Under the pieces are notes generated by a model, which saw nothing but the letters and a program-made list of their open reading frames with translations, was not told the DNA's origin and did not search any database. Positions 37,626 through 46,577 of a stretch of DNA of 64,000 nt are shown here, in pieces. A program made the translations under genes and the position numbers. Origin of the DNA: M3007 sp033764075 (lineage in GTDB: Bacteria > Bacteroidota > Bacteroidia > Chitinophagales > Saprospiraceae); NCBI GenBank assembly GCA_033764075.1, contig JANRJH010000044.1, positions 1 through 64,000 on the forward strand. Direction: 5' to 3'. Numbering within the stretch: position 1 is the first letter of the stretch; each line of letters starts with the position of its first letter.

Positions 37626-38401
37626 ACGTTCGATTGACCATGGCTATACATACGCTCCACCGTTGGCGCAACGATTTTAACCTGTTCAAATTCTACACGA
37701 AAACCTGGTTTGCAGGTTGGTTTTTTACCCTTATGGGGAAAAAAAGTATGGTGTTGGATGGGGTTGACGTGCTGGTGCCTTACGACAAGGCGGATGTGCA
37801 CCTCCGTGGTCAGTTTCAGATCGGCTCCTACGAAAGACAAGAGCGCGGATTCCTGAAAGCATATGTGCGCCCCGACGCAACGGTGCTTGAACTCGGTGGT
37901 TGTCTGGGCGTGGTATCCTGCATTACCAACCGCCTGCTCAAACACCCCGAACGACACGTAGTGGTAGAGGCCAACCCGGAACTCATCCCCTACATCGAAC
38001 GGAACCGGGCACACACAGGAAGCCGTTTTTCGGTTGAAAATTGCATCGTTTCAAGCCAGGCAGAACACGTTTTTTACGTCAGTTCAGCCATCGGCGGAAG
38101 CAGTCTTCGCCGCAAGTCGGGAAAAGCCATTACCGTACCGGGAAAGACCGTTGCGGCACTGGAAAAAAAATACGGTCTGGCGTTTGACACCCTGATCCTG
38201 GACATTGAAGGCGCCGAGTTGGATTTCCTTCGCGAAAACAGCGCCTGGCTCCGGCAAGTGCATACCGTAATCATGGAAGTCCACCCGCACGCGGAAAACC
38301 TGTCCGACCAGGAAGTAGCCGAGTGCCGACAGATACTGTTGGACGCCGGATTGCCCGTAATCGAAACCAACGACCAGATCTGGGTTTTGCAGCGCCAATA
38401 G
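37619..38401 (+). CDS. FkbM family methyltransferase inserted between rpoB and rpoC
   Basis: 260 residues if started at ATG 37619, which overlaps the previous stop; ATG 37640 is also possible. FkbM fold: RPDATVLELGGCLGVVSCITNR (motif I, written here in the usual order), HVVVEANPELIPYIERN, IGGSSL, DTLILDIEGAELDFL (characteristic D-x-E-G-x-E), VIMEVHPHA. FkbM enzymes methylate hydroxyls of sugars or polyketides. It ends 52 bases before rpoC, so rpoC expression must pass through it or start in that gap. Confidence 0.9.
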   Translation: MVNVRLTMAIHTLHRWRNDFNLFKFYTKTWFAGWFFTLMGKKSMVLDGVDVLVPYDKADVHLRGQFQIGSYERQERGFLKAYVRPDATVLELGGCLGVVSCITNRLLKHPERHVVVEANPELIPYIERNRAHTGSRFSVENCIVSSQAEHVFYVSSAIGGSSLRRKSGKAITVPGKTVAALEKKYGLAFDTLILDIEGAELDFLRENSAWLRQVHTVIMEVHPHAENLSDQEVAECRQILLDAGLPVIETNDQIWVLQRQ

Positions 38402-38453
38402 CTGCCTTAACCCTCCTGCATATCATTTTTGGACCAAACACACCATCCAACAT

Positions 38454-41400
38454 ATGCCGTTCAAAAAGAAGAGCAACAAAACCGACCAAGCCTTCGACAC
38501 CATCACCATCGCGCTCTCCAGTCCCGACGAGATTCTGGAGCGCAGCTATGGCGAGGTGCTGAAGCCCGAAACGATCAACTACCGCTCGTACAAGCCCGAG
38601 CGGGATGGTCTGTTCTGTGAACGCATTTTCGGTCCGGTCAAGGACTACGAATGCTATTGCGGCAAATACAAACGCATTCGCTACAAAGGCATCGTGTGCG
38701 ACCGCTGCGGCGTCGAGGTGACCGAGAAAAAAGTGCGTCGCGAGCGCATGGGCCACATCAAGCTGGTGGTGCCCGTCGTGCACATCTGGTTTTTCAAAAG
38801 CCTTCCCAACAAAATCGCATACCTGCTTGGCATCCCCTCCAAAAAACTGGAGAGCATCATCTACTACGAGCGCTACGTGGTGATCAATGCCGGTATCAAA
38901 GCGGAAGAGGGTATGTCGAAGGCAGACCTGATGACCGAGGAGGAGTACCTGGAAATCCTTGAATCGCTGCCCAAAGACAACCAGATGCTGGAAGACAGCC
39001 ATCCGGACAAGTTTGTCGCCAAAATGGGCGCCGAGGCCATCCTCGACCTGCTTTCTACCCTGAACCTCGACGACCTGTCGGCCCACCTGCGCAACGAAGC
39101 CCATCAGGAGTCGAGCATGCAGAAAAAAGCCGAGGCCCTCAAGCGCCTGCGCGTGGTGGAGTCCTTCCGCCAGGGCCTTGAAGGCGCCAACCAACGCCCG
39201 GAGTGGACGGTCATCCAGTACCTGCCCGTTGTGCCGCCCGAATTGCGCCCGCTGGTGCCACTCGACGGTGGCCGGTTTGCGTCGTCCGATCTGAACGACC
39301 TGTACCGCCGCGTCATCATCCGCAACAACCGCCTCAAGCGCCTGCTCGAAATCAAGGCGCCCGAGGTGATCCTGCGCAACGAAAAACGCATGTTGCAGGA
39401 GGCCGTGGACTCCCTGTTCGACAACTCGCGCAAGTCCAACGCCGTAAAAGCCGAAGGCGGCCGCGCACTCAAGTCACTCTCCGACATCCTCAAAGGCAAG
39501 CAGGGACGCTTCCGCCAGAACTTGCTGGGTAAACGCGTGGACTACTCCGGTCGTTCGGTAATTGTAGTGGGTCCCACACAGAAACTGCACGAGTGCGGCC
39601 TGCCCAAAGCCATGGCCGCCGAATTGTTCAAGCCGTTCATCATCCGCAAACTCATCGAGCGCGGCATTGTGAAAACGGTCAAATCGGCCAAAAAACTGGT
39701 CGACCGCAAAGACCAGGTCATCTGGGAAATCCTGGAGAACATTCTCCGCGGTCACCCGGTGCTGCTCAACCGCGCCCCGACGCTGCACCGCCTGTCCATC
39801 CAGGCCTTCCAGCCCCGGATGATCGAAGGCAAGGCCATTCAGCTCCACCCCCTCGTTTGTACGGCGTTCAACGCCGACTTCGACGGTGACCAGATGGCTG
39901 TGCACGTGCCCCTGAGCCACGCCGCCATCCTGGAGGCCCAGGTGCTCATGCTCGCCAGCCACAACATGCTCAACCCGCAGGACGGCTCCCCGATCACCCT
40001 GCCCTCGCAGGACATGGTTCTCGGCCTGTATTACCTGACCAAAGAGCGGCGCTCCATCCCGGAAAACCCCGTGATCGGTGAAGGCCGTCGTTTCTACTCC
40101 CCCGAAGAGGTGGTCATCGCGCACAACGAAGGCCAGATCGACCTGCACGCGGCCATTCAGTGCCGGGTGCGCGTGGAAGAAAACGGGCAACTCGTTCACA
40201 AACGCATCGATACCACCGTCGGACGCGTGCTGTTCAACCAGGTGGTGCCCGAAAAAGTACCGTACATCAATGAGCTGCTCACCAAGCGCAACCTGAAGGT
40301 CATCATCGGCGAAATCATCAACCGAACCGACTTCAAGACCACCGCCGACTTCCTCGACGGCATCAAGGAAATGGGCTTTGGCTGGGCGTTCCGCGCAGGC
40401 TTGTCGTTCAACCTGGGCGACCTGGTGATCCCCGAGATCAAAAAAACCGTGCTCAGCTCTGCACAGGAAGAAGTGGACGAGGTGTGGGACAACTACAACA
40501 TGGGCCTCATCACCTACAACGAACGCTACAACCAGATCATCGACAAGTGGACCTTCGCCGATAACCGCATCACCGACCGGCTCATGCAGGAGCTCAGCTC
40601 CCACAAACAGGGCTTCAACTCGGTGTACATGATGCTCGACTCCGGCGCCCGTGGCTCCAAACAACAGATCAAACAGCTCTGCGGACTCCGCGGCCTCATG
40701 GCCAAGCCCCGTAAATCGGGCGACACCGGAGGGGCCATCATCGAAAACCCGATCCTGTCCAACTTCCTCGAAGGACTCTCCGTGCAGGAGTACTTCATCT
40801 CTACCCACGGCGCCCGCAAGGGTCTGGCCGATACCGCCCTCAAAACGGCTGACGCCGGCTACCTGACACGCCGTCTCGTCGACGTTGCCCAGGACGTGGT
40901 CATCCGGGAGGTAGACTGCAGCACCCTGCGCGGCATCGACACCACCGCCCTGCGCGAAAGCGACAAGGTCATTCAGAACCTGAAAGACCGGATCAAAGGC
41001 CGCTATAGCCTCTACGACATCTACCACCCCGAAACGGAAGAATTGCTCGTTGGGGCCGGTGAATACATCAGCGACAAGATTGCCAAGGCCATCGAAGACG
41101 CACAGGTAGAAATGGTCACCATTCGCTCCGTGCTCACCTGCGAAAGCCGTCATGGCGTGTGCGCCAAGTGCTACGGCAAAAACCTGGCGACCGGCCGGGT
41201 AGCCGAAATGGGCGACGCCGTGGGCATCATCGCCGCACAATCCATCGGTGAACCCGGTACCCAGCTCACCCTGCGTACCTTCCACACGGGGGGTACGGCC
41301 ATGGTCGGCCAAACGGAAAACGACATTACCGCCCGCTATCCGGGCCGACTCGAGTTCGACTCCATCCGCACCGTGGAAGGCGTTGACGCCGACGGCAAAA

Positions 41401-42752
41401 AGGTACACATCGTGGTGTCGCGTACCGGCGAGATCCGCAACGTTGACACCCGCACCGGCCGTGTGTACTCCAACAACCACATCCCCTACGGCGCTACCTT
41501 GTATGTGACCGAAGGCCAGGAAGTGGAAAAGGGTACCAAAATCTGCGACTGGGATGCCTTCAACGCTTTGATCGTGAGCGAATTCGCCGGTATCGTGCGC
41601 TACAACAACCTCGAAGAAGGCGTAACATACCGCAATGAGCGCGACGACCAGACCGGCTTCGCCGAAAAAGTGGTCATCGAAAGCAAAAACAAACGCAAGA
41701 TCCCGACCATCTCGATCATTGATCCCAAAACCGGCGAGGAACTCAAAAACTACTCGCTGCCGATCAACGCTTACATTCAGGTGGACGACGAGGAGACCGT
41801 GACCCCCGGCCAGCAGTTGGTCAAGATTCCGCGTAAAATGGGTAAAATCGCAGACATCACCGGTGGTCTGCCGCGGGTGACCGAGCTCTTTGAAGCGCGT
41901 AACCCCTCGAACCCGGCCGTTGTTGCCGAAATCGACGGCATCATCACCTTTGGCGCCATCAAACGCGGCAACCGCGAGTGCACCATCGAGGCGCGCGACG
42001 GCCAGAAACGCAAGTACCTCATCCCGCTCACCAAACACGTGCTGGTGCAGGATGGCGACTACGTGCGCGCCGGAACGCCGCTGACCGAAGGCGTGATCGC
42101 CGTGAAGGACATCCTCCAGATCGCAGGCCCCTTCGCCGCCTCCTACTACCTCGTGAACGGCGTGCAGGAAGTGTACCGGAGCCAGGGCATCAACATCAAC
42201 GACAAACACATCGAGGTGATCGTTCGCCAAATGCTGCGCCGCCTTGAGATCGTCGACCCGGGGGACACCCACTTCCTGGAGGGCGAACCCGTGGAACGCA
42301 ACGAATTCATCGACTACAACGACTGGATCTTCGACAAGAAATTTGTCACCGACGCCGGCGACAGCAGCCGCCTCAAAGCCGGCTCGCTCGTCACCCTGCG
42401 CCAGATCCGCGAGGAAAACTCCTTCCTCAAACGCAACGACCACAAACTGGTGGAATACCGCGACGCCATGCCCGCCACGGCCATTTCGATGCTGCTGGGC
42501 ATTACCAAAGCCTCGCTGGGAACCGAATCGTGGATCTCCGCAGCCTCCTTCCAGGAAACCACCAAGGTGCTCAGCCAGGCAGCCATCGCCGCCAAGAAAG
42601 ACCACCTCATGGGCCTGAAAGAGAACGTGATCGTCGGCAAACGCATCCCGGCCGGTACGGGTATGCGCCGCTACGAGCGCCTGCAGGTGACCGGCTCCGG
42701 CCGTCCGTTCCGCGATGTGCCGCGGGAGGAAGAGGTGATGGAAGAGATTTAG
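38454..42752 (+). CDS. rpoC: DNA-directed RNA polymerase subunit beta-prime
   Basis: 1432 residues, starting MPFKKKSNKTDQAFDTITIA. Zinc site CYCGKYKR...CDRCG (about 64-84), RPDWM-equivalent region PEWTVIQYLPVVPPELRPL, the catalytic magnesium loop NADFDGDQMAVH (about 473-484), the second zinc set CESRHGVCAKCYG, and the trigger-loop region AQSIGEPGTQLTLRTFHTGG. The C-terminal part and length are as in other Bacteroidota. Unlike nearly all bacteria it does not follow rpoB directly; 2.57 kb with three genes intervene. Confidence 0.98.
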   Translation: MPFKKKSNKTDQAFDTITIALSSPDEILERSYGEVLKPETINYRSYKPERDGLFCERIFGPVKDYECYCGKYKRIRYKGIVCDRCGVEVTEKKVRRERMGHIKLVVPVVHIWFFKSLPNKIAYLLGIPSKKLESIIYYERYVVINAGIKAEEGMSKADLMTEEEYLEILESLPKDNQMLEDSHPDKFVAKMGAEAILDLLSTLNLDDLSAHLRNEAHQESSMQKKAEALKRLRVVESFRQGLEGANQRPEWTVIQYLPVVPPELRPLVPLDGGRFASSDLNDLYRRVIIRNNRLKRLLEIKAPEVILRNEKRMLQEAVDSLFDNSRKSNAVKAEGGRALKSLSDILKGKQGRFRQNLLGKRVDYSGRSVIVVGPTQKLHECGLPKAMAAELFKPFIIRKLIERGIVKTVKSAKKLVDRKDQVIWEILENILRGHPVLLNRAPTLHRLSIQAFQPRMIEGKAIQLHPLVCTAFNADFDGDQMAVHVPLSHAAILEAQVLMLASHNMLNPQDGSPITLPSQDMVLGLYYLTKERRSIPENPVIGEGRRFYSPEEVVIAHNEGQIDLHAAIQCRVRVEENGQLVHKRIDTTVGRVLFNQVVPEKVPYINELLTKRNLKVIIGEIINRTDFKTTADFLDGIKEMGFGWAFRAGLSFNLGDLVIPEIKKTVLSSAQEEVDEVWDNYNMGLITYNERYNQIIDKWTFADNRITDRLMQELSSHKQGFNSVYMMLDSGARGSKQQIKQLCGLRGLMAKPRKSGDTGGAIIENPILSNFLEGLSVQEYFISTHGARKGLADTALKTADAGYLTRRLVDVAQDVVIREVDCSTLRGIDTTALRESDKVIQNLKDRIKGRYSLYDIYHPETEELLVGAGEYISDKIAKAIEDAQVEMVTIRSVLTCESRHGVCAKCYGKNLATGRVAEMGDAVGIIAAQSIGEPGTQLTLRTFHTGGTAMVGQTENDITARYPGRLEFDSIRTVEGVDADGKKVHIVVSRTGEIRNVDTRTGRVYSNNHIPYGATLYVTEGQEVEKGTKICDWDAFNALIVSEFAGIVRYNNLEEGVTYRNERDDQTGFAEKVVIESKNKRKIPTISIIDPKTGEELKNYSLPINAYIQVDDEETVTPGQQLVKIPRKMGKIADITGGLPRVTELFEARNPSNPAVVAEIDGIITFGAIKRGNRECTIEARDGQKRKYLIPLTKHVLVQDGDYVRAGTPLTEGVIAVKDILQIAGPFAASYYLVNGVQEVYRSQGININDKHIEVIVRQMLRRLEIVDPGDTHFLEGEPVERNEFIDYNDWIFDKKFVTDAGDSSRLKAGSLVTLRQIREENSFLKRNDHKLVEYRDAMPATAISMLLGITKASLGTESWISAASFQETTKVLSQAAIAAKKDHLMGLKENVIVGKRIPAGTGMRRYERLQVTGSGRPFRDVPREEEVMEEI

Positions 42753-42838
42753 GGATGGTAATGCCCGGGTTTTCTATCCAGGCATTCAGCGAGCGATCGA
42801 CGCGTCCGGGGCCGTTTCCGACATAAAACAGGATAAAA

Positions 42839-42870
42839 ATGGGCTACTCTGATTTTTCAGGGTAGCCCAT
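42839..42870 (+). terminator. Stem-loop after rpoC
   Basis: ATGGGCTACTCTG pairs with CAGGGTAGCCCAT around ATTTTT, one wobble or mismatch in a 13-bp stem, 86 bases after the rpoC stop and before the convergent CopD-like gene. A flanking A run (left) would serve as the T run for the minus strand, so it may be a bidirectional terminator. Confidence 0.7.
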
Positions 42871-42921
42871 TGTGTAATGATTGTGCCGTAACAAACGGCG
42901 GAGAGTAAAACCCCACGTATT

Positions 42922-43404
42922 TTACACCACGCCCCCTCTGGAAAGCACCACACCCAAAAATGCCATGACCAGGGCCAGCAGCAGCCCGATGCGACCCGAC
43001 CACCGGGCGAGCAACCGGAGTCGCGTATTGGAACCGGACTGAAATTCTTCCAGCGCTTTTTTACCGAAGAAAAAATCGTGTGCGGCGCTCACCAGCAGGA
43101 TGCCTGAAAACAGGAGGCACTTGTAAACGACCAGGCGGCCGTAACCGCTTTGGGTGAAAAAGTCCCATGAGAAGGGTACGCCCCTGAAATACATATTCGT
43201 CAGGCCGGTTGCAAACAAGGCCGACAGGGCAATCCAACCGTAAAACCGAAAGGTTATGCCCGTCTTGTAAAGAATGGCAACCCGGTCGGGATGTTGCCTG
43301 ATCCCGGGCAACACAACCAGCGGCAGAAACAACATCCCGCCGATCCAGAATGCGGCCAGCACAATGTGTGCGAACACCGAGATCAGATACCACCAGGCGA
43401 TCAT
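42922..43404 (-). CDS. CopD-like four-helix membrane protein
   Basis: 160 residues with four hydrophobic segments: WWYLISVFAHIVLAAFWIGG, FYGWIALSALFATGLTNMYF, LVVYKCLLFSGILLVSAAHD and IGLLLALVMAFLGVVL. His residues inside helices 1 and 3, and the pattern H-x10-WIGG, are typical of the CopD/copper-resistance D and related haem-binding membrane families. The ATG overlaps the ric stop (ATGA), so translation is coupled with the NO-stress gene. A redox or haem role next to ric is plausible; copper transport is not shown. Confidence 0.7.
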   Translation of the reverse strand: MIAWWYLISVFAHIVLAAFWIGGMLFLPLVVLPGIRQHPDRVAILYKTGITFRFYGWIALSALFATGLTNMYFRGVPFSWDFFTQSGYGRLVVYKCLLFSGILLVSAAHDFFFGKKALEEFQSGSNTRLRLLARWSGRIGLLLALVMAFLGVVLSRGGVV

Positions 43405-44165
43405 TGCGCAAATAGAACCTTTTCCAATGCGATGGATTTGGGGAAAAGAATGTTGTTCTCCAGGTGAACGTGCTGGTGAAGGTCCTGCTCAAATTCATCC
43501 AGCTTGGCAAACAAAACTCGGTAGGAAGTGCATGCGCCCTCCGGCGGCGTGTAGTCGCCGCTCAGCCGGCGAATCGCTTCCATGCCCTCTCCGGCAGTCT
43601 CATGCTCGGCCTCCATCAAGCGAATGGGGTTTTCGATGGCGCCAAAAAAGGGCCGTGGCGCGGGCCGGTTTTCACGTTGGGCCTCAGCCATTTTGGCGAT
43701 GTAAGGGAAAAGTACCTGTTCTTCCTTGTGCATGTGCGTCCGTAGCTCCCCCGCAACCGCCTCGAAATGCCGGGCAATATCCAACAGTTCCGGATGCCGC
43801 TCACCGTGTACCCTGGCCACCTTGGCCGTCAGTTCGTGGAGCATGGGCAATGCCTCGGCTACATATCCGTGGTGCCTCCGGACGATGTGGTCGGCGAGGA
43901 CGTCCAGGGCCAAGTTGTTGAAATCCTGGTCGGCAGTGTCCGGCTTTTTGTCCAACTCCGCCAGTTCCTCCTGTATCGACTGCGGGTTCAGGCCCTTGCT
44001 CAGGCACACTTCCGACACGGTCTTCTTGCCGCCGCAACAGTAGTCAATGCCGTATTTGCGAAAAACCTCGGCCTTGCGATAATCGGCCACAACCATCTCG
44101 CCGATGGTGATCGGCTTTTCATCCACCCATAGTGTGATCGTGATATCCTGCGGATTTGCCATCAT
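43401..44165 (-). CDS. ric: Iron-sulfur cluster repair di-iron protein (RIC/YtfE/ScdA)
   Basis: 254 residues. N-terminal ScdA_N domain with the cysteine pair YGIDYCCGGKKTVSEVC (about 40-57); then a hemerythrin-like four-helix bundle whose ligands are visible: IVRRHHGYV, HGERHPELL, HMHKEEQVLFPYI, EAEHETAGEGM, HQHVHLENNILFP. RIC proteins repair Fe-S clusters damaged by nitric oxide or peroxide. A complete promoter with the 16-bp motif over its -33 element lies upstream on this strand, and the Rrf2 regulator gene is divergent. Confidence 0.94.
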   Translation of the reverse strand: MMANPQDITITLWVDEKPITIGEMVVADYRKAEVFRKYGIDYCCGGKKTVSEVCLSKGLNPQSIQEELAELDKKPDTADQDFNNLALDVLADHIVRRHHGYVAEALPMLHELTAKVARVHGERHPELLDIARHFEAVAGELRTHMHKEEQVLFPYIAKMAEAQRENRPAPRPFFGAIENPIRLMEAEHETAGEGMEAIRRLSGDYTPPEGACTSYRVLFAKLDEFEQDLHQHVHLENNILFPKSIALEKVLFAQ

Positions 44166-44239
44166 TTTTATGCTTTATTTTGCTTGAAGTTGTTGAACTG
44201 AATAAAAAAAGACGCCTCAATAGCGCTTTCTGTCGATGA

Positions 44240-44278
44240 CAAAGGTAGACCTTGTTTATAATAAGACAAAATAATCTT
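44240..44278 (-). promoter_or_regulatory. ric promoter with overlapping 16-bp operator-like motif
   Basis: On the minus strand TTTG (complement at 44267-44270), 19 bases, TACCTTTG (44240-44247) is a textbook Bacteroidota promoter for ric. AAGACAAAATAATCTT (44263-44278), a partial dyad, covers the -33 element. Close copies lie at the Rrf2 and haloperoxidase promoters. Confidence 0.75.
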
Positions 44279-44411
44279 AAATCTTAAACCTGGATTTTAC
44301 ACACTCCTGACATTTTCCAATACCAGGGTGGTGTTTAATGTCTGTTTTCCGACTAAAGGAGAAAAATTGAGGTGTTGAAGGGGTCGCAATGGTAAAAAGT
44401 TGTTTTCTTTG

Positions 44412-44427
44412 CAGACAAAATACTCTT
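44412..44427 (+). promoter_or_regulatory. Operator-like motif before the Rrf2 gene
   Basis: CAGACAAAATACTCTT differs from the ric copy at three of sixteen positions. It lies just after TTTCTTTG (44404-44411), a fair -7 element, so it would cover the transcription start. This fits autoregulation. Confidence 0.65.
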
Positions 44428-44442
44428 AAAAACGAATTAAAG

Positions 44443-44880
44443 GTGAAGGTTTTATCCAAATCGAGCGAATACGGGTTGCGTGCCCTGCTGTACATGGTCG
44501 GTAAGGACGGTGGGCAGGAATTTGTGAGCATTCGGGAAATGTCTGAGCATCTGGGCATCTCGTTTCATTTTCTCACCAAGATTCTGCAAAGCTTAACCCA
44601 GGCCAACCTGTTGGTCTCTTATCGGGGGCCGCATGGGGGCGTAGCATTCAAGGTTTCTCCGGCCCAGATTCTGCTGGGGGATGTGGTACGGGTGCTGGAG
44701 GGCAATGACTTCTTTGAAAAGTGCCTGCTGGGGCTTCCGGGGTGTGGCGAGTTGGCGCCTTGCCCGATGCACGCGTTTTGGAAGGAGATACGGGGGGCGC
44801 TCAAGGACGAGTTTGAAAACACCACGATTGCCGATATGGGGCAAAAAGCGTTGAAACGAAACTTGCGGTTGATGCCGTAA
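44443..44880 (+). CDS. Rrf2 family transcriptional regulator (NsrR/IscR-like)
   Basis: 145 residues from GTG 44443. An upstream ATG at 44389 lies before the promoter and operator and adds a non-conserved tail, so it was not used. Winged helix: KVLSKSSEYGLRALLYMV, then SIREMSEHLGISFHFLTKIL, GPHGGVAFKVSP. Three cysteines in KCLLGLPGCGELAPCPM (spacing C-x6-C-x5-C) match the Fe-S site of Rrf2 regulators such as NsrR and IscR. It is divergent from ric. The most likely role is a NO- or iron-sulfur-sensing repressor of ric-copD and of the downstream haloperoxidase-like gene. Confidence 0.88.
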   Translation: MKVLSKSSEYGLRALLYMVGKDGGQEFVSIREMSEHLGISFHFLTKILQSLTQANLLVSYRGPHGGVAFKVSPAQILLGDVVRVLEGNDFFEKCLLGLPGCGELAPCPMHAFWKEIRGALKDEFENTTIADMGQKALKRNLRLMP

Positions 44881-44900
44881 GTGTTTTTTTGACCAAAAAT

Positions 44901-44916
44901 AAGACAAAATACACTT
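44901..44916 (+). promoter_or_regulatory. Operator-like motif before the haloperoxidase-like gene
   Basis: AAGACAAAATACACTT, third copy of the 16-bp motif. TTTG at 44888-44891 and TACACTTT at 44910-44917 are spaced 18 bases apart and could form the promoter, overlapped by the motif. It lies 54 bases before the ATG. Confidence 0.6.
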
Positions 44917-44969
44917 TAATAACAGCCCCCCTGTATTCTCCAACATTTTTTAACCAAACCTTCGGTTTC

Positions 44970-46352
44970 ATGAAAATTTTGAAACACATTCCGCTTTTGG
45001 TGTTGGCGTTTTTGGCCGGCACAGTATTCTTCACCGCCTGCCAAAAGGACAACCTCGAGCAGTCGGAGTTGACCGTGGCGTTTTCCGCCGATGTCCCGCA
45101 CAAATGGTACAAACTCTTTGAGGAGATCGACCGCTATGCGCCGGGGTATCGCCCTCCCGCTGCCGCACGTGCCTTGGGGTACATTGGCCTGGCAGGCTAC
45201 GAGGCTGCCGTACACGGTATGCCCGATCACCGATCCCTGGTTTACCAATTTGGCGGGCTGTCGCTGCCCCAGGCAGAAAAAGGGAGTGCCTATCACTGGC
45301 CCACGGCGGTAAACGCCGCCTATTACACCATGCTCAAGCATTTTTATCCCCACGTGCAGGCGTCGCACCTGGCAGCGATGGAGCAATTGAACACGAATTT
45401 CAGCAACGAGTTTGCAGGAGCCGCCAGCCCTGAGGTGCTCGACCGCTCCGCCGCCTTCGGCACAGCAGTGGCCAACGCGATCTTCGAATGGTCGAAAACC
45501 GATGCCACAGGCCACGAGGCTTATCTGAACCCACGCCCGTCCAGCTATATTCCGCCTGCCGGCCCCGGCTTGTGGCAGCCCTCCTGGCCTGATTTCTCCC
45601 CCGCGCTGTTTCCGTATTGGGGCCAGGTGCGGCCTTTTGCCATGCGGCCGGACGACCTGAATGCGCGCGCGCCGCTGCCCTGGAGCGAGACACCCAATGC
45701 ACAGATTTACAACCAGGCCAGGGAGGTGCAGATTTGGGTGGACAAGATCAAGGTCGGCCAGGACAGTGAGGCGCACTGGATTGCCGAGTTTTGGAGTGAC
45801 GATTTTGGCGGGGTGACCTTTACCCCGGCCGGCCGGTGGATTGCCATCGCCAACCAGGTGGTGGCGCTGGAAAAACCGTCGCTGGAGACCGCAGTAGAGT
45901 TGTATGCTAAAATGGGTATGTCGCTTTCCGACGCGGGTGTCGCCGTTTGGAATTCCAAATTCAAGTACAATTACGAGCGCCCGATACATTACATCCGACG
46001 CAATTTCGACCCGGGGTGGCAAACCATCATGAATAATCCGGTCACGGGTGTAACCGGTATTACCCCCGAGTTCCCGGCCTATCCTTCCGGCCATTCCGGC
46101 TTCGGTGGCGCGGCCGCTACGGTGCTGACTGAAATCTTCGGCTATCAATACCCGTTCACCGATTACTGCCACCAGAACAGGTCAGAATTCAAGGGTACCC
46201 CGCGTACGTTCAATACGTTCATTGATATGGCGGTGGAAAACGCCTACTCGCGTATACCCCTGGGTGTGCATTTCAGAATGGACTGCGACGAAGGTTTGCG
46301 CCTGGGCTACCTGGCCGGTCAGCGGGTGCTGGATTTGCCCTGGCGGCGGTAA
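44970..46352 (+). CDS. Vanadium-dependent haloperoxidase / PAP2-type lipoprotein
   Basis: 460 residues from ATG 44970; the longer frame back to 44889 would run through the promoter. Lipoprotein signal: KILKHIPLLVLAFLAGTVFFTAC with a cysteine followed by QKD, so it is lipid-anchored, probably periplasmic or outer membrane. The PAP2/vanadium site is visible as PAYPSGHSGFGGAAA (about 370) and SRIPLGVHFRMDCDEG (about 430); the His of each is catalytic in the family, and KFKYNYERPIHYI fits the first (K...RP) motif. Either a halide oxidase or an acid phosphatase. The shared motif suggests control by the adjacent Rrf2 protein. Confidence 0.83.
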   Translation: MKILKHIPLLVLAFLAGTVFFTACQKDNLEQSELTVAFSADVPHKWYKLFEEIDRYAPGYRPPAAARALGYIGLAGYEAAVHGMPDHRSLVYQFGGLSLPQAEKGSAYHWPTAVNAAYYTMLKHFYPHVQASHLAAMEQLNTNFSNEFAGAASPEVLDRSAAFGTAVANAIFEWSKTDATGHEAYLNPRPSSYIPPAGPGLWQPSWPDFSPALFPYWGQVRPFAMRPDDLNARAPLPWSETPNAQIYNQAREVQIWVDKIKVGQDSEAHWIAEFWSDDFGGVTFTPAGRWIAIANQVVALEKPSLETAVELYAKMGMSLSDAGVAVWNSKFKYNYERPIHYIRRNFDPGWQTIMNNPVTGVTGITPEFPAYPSGHSGFGGAAATVLTEIFGYQYPFTDYCHQNRSEFKGTPRTFNTFIDMAVENAYSRIPLGVHFRMDCDEGLRLGYLAGQRVLDLPWRR

Positions 46353-46441
46353 ATGCTTGGGGGAAACATGAGTCATCCCGAATTTTGGGTTTCTTCCAGG
46401 GTGAGGGCTAAGCTTACCCGCTTTTATCCCTAAAAGCGGCC

Positions 46442-46524
46442 TTGTCATTCCGAGCCCGTTAGGGCGAGGAAACGCCTGATAGCACAATCCGTGTTTCCTC
46501 GCCCTAACGGGCTCGGAATGACAA
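46442..46524. repeat. Perfect 32-bp inverted repeat (MITE/REP-like)
   Basis: Arms 46442-46473 and 46493-46524 are exact reverse complements, starting TTGTCATTCCGAGCCCGTTA, with a 19-base loop. The remainder of the interval 46353-46577 shows no gene. Perfect arms of this length between convergent genes point to a recently spread miniature element or a very strong bidirectional stem. Nothing in the arms resembles the other repeats of this window. Confidence 0.9.
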
Positions 46525-46577
46525 TCGCTATTGATTGGATGGCTTTTGGTAACATGAGCCATTTTTTAGGTAACCGA

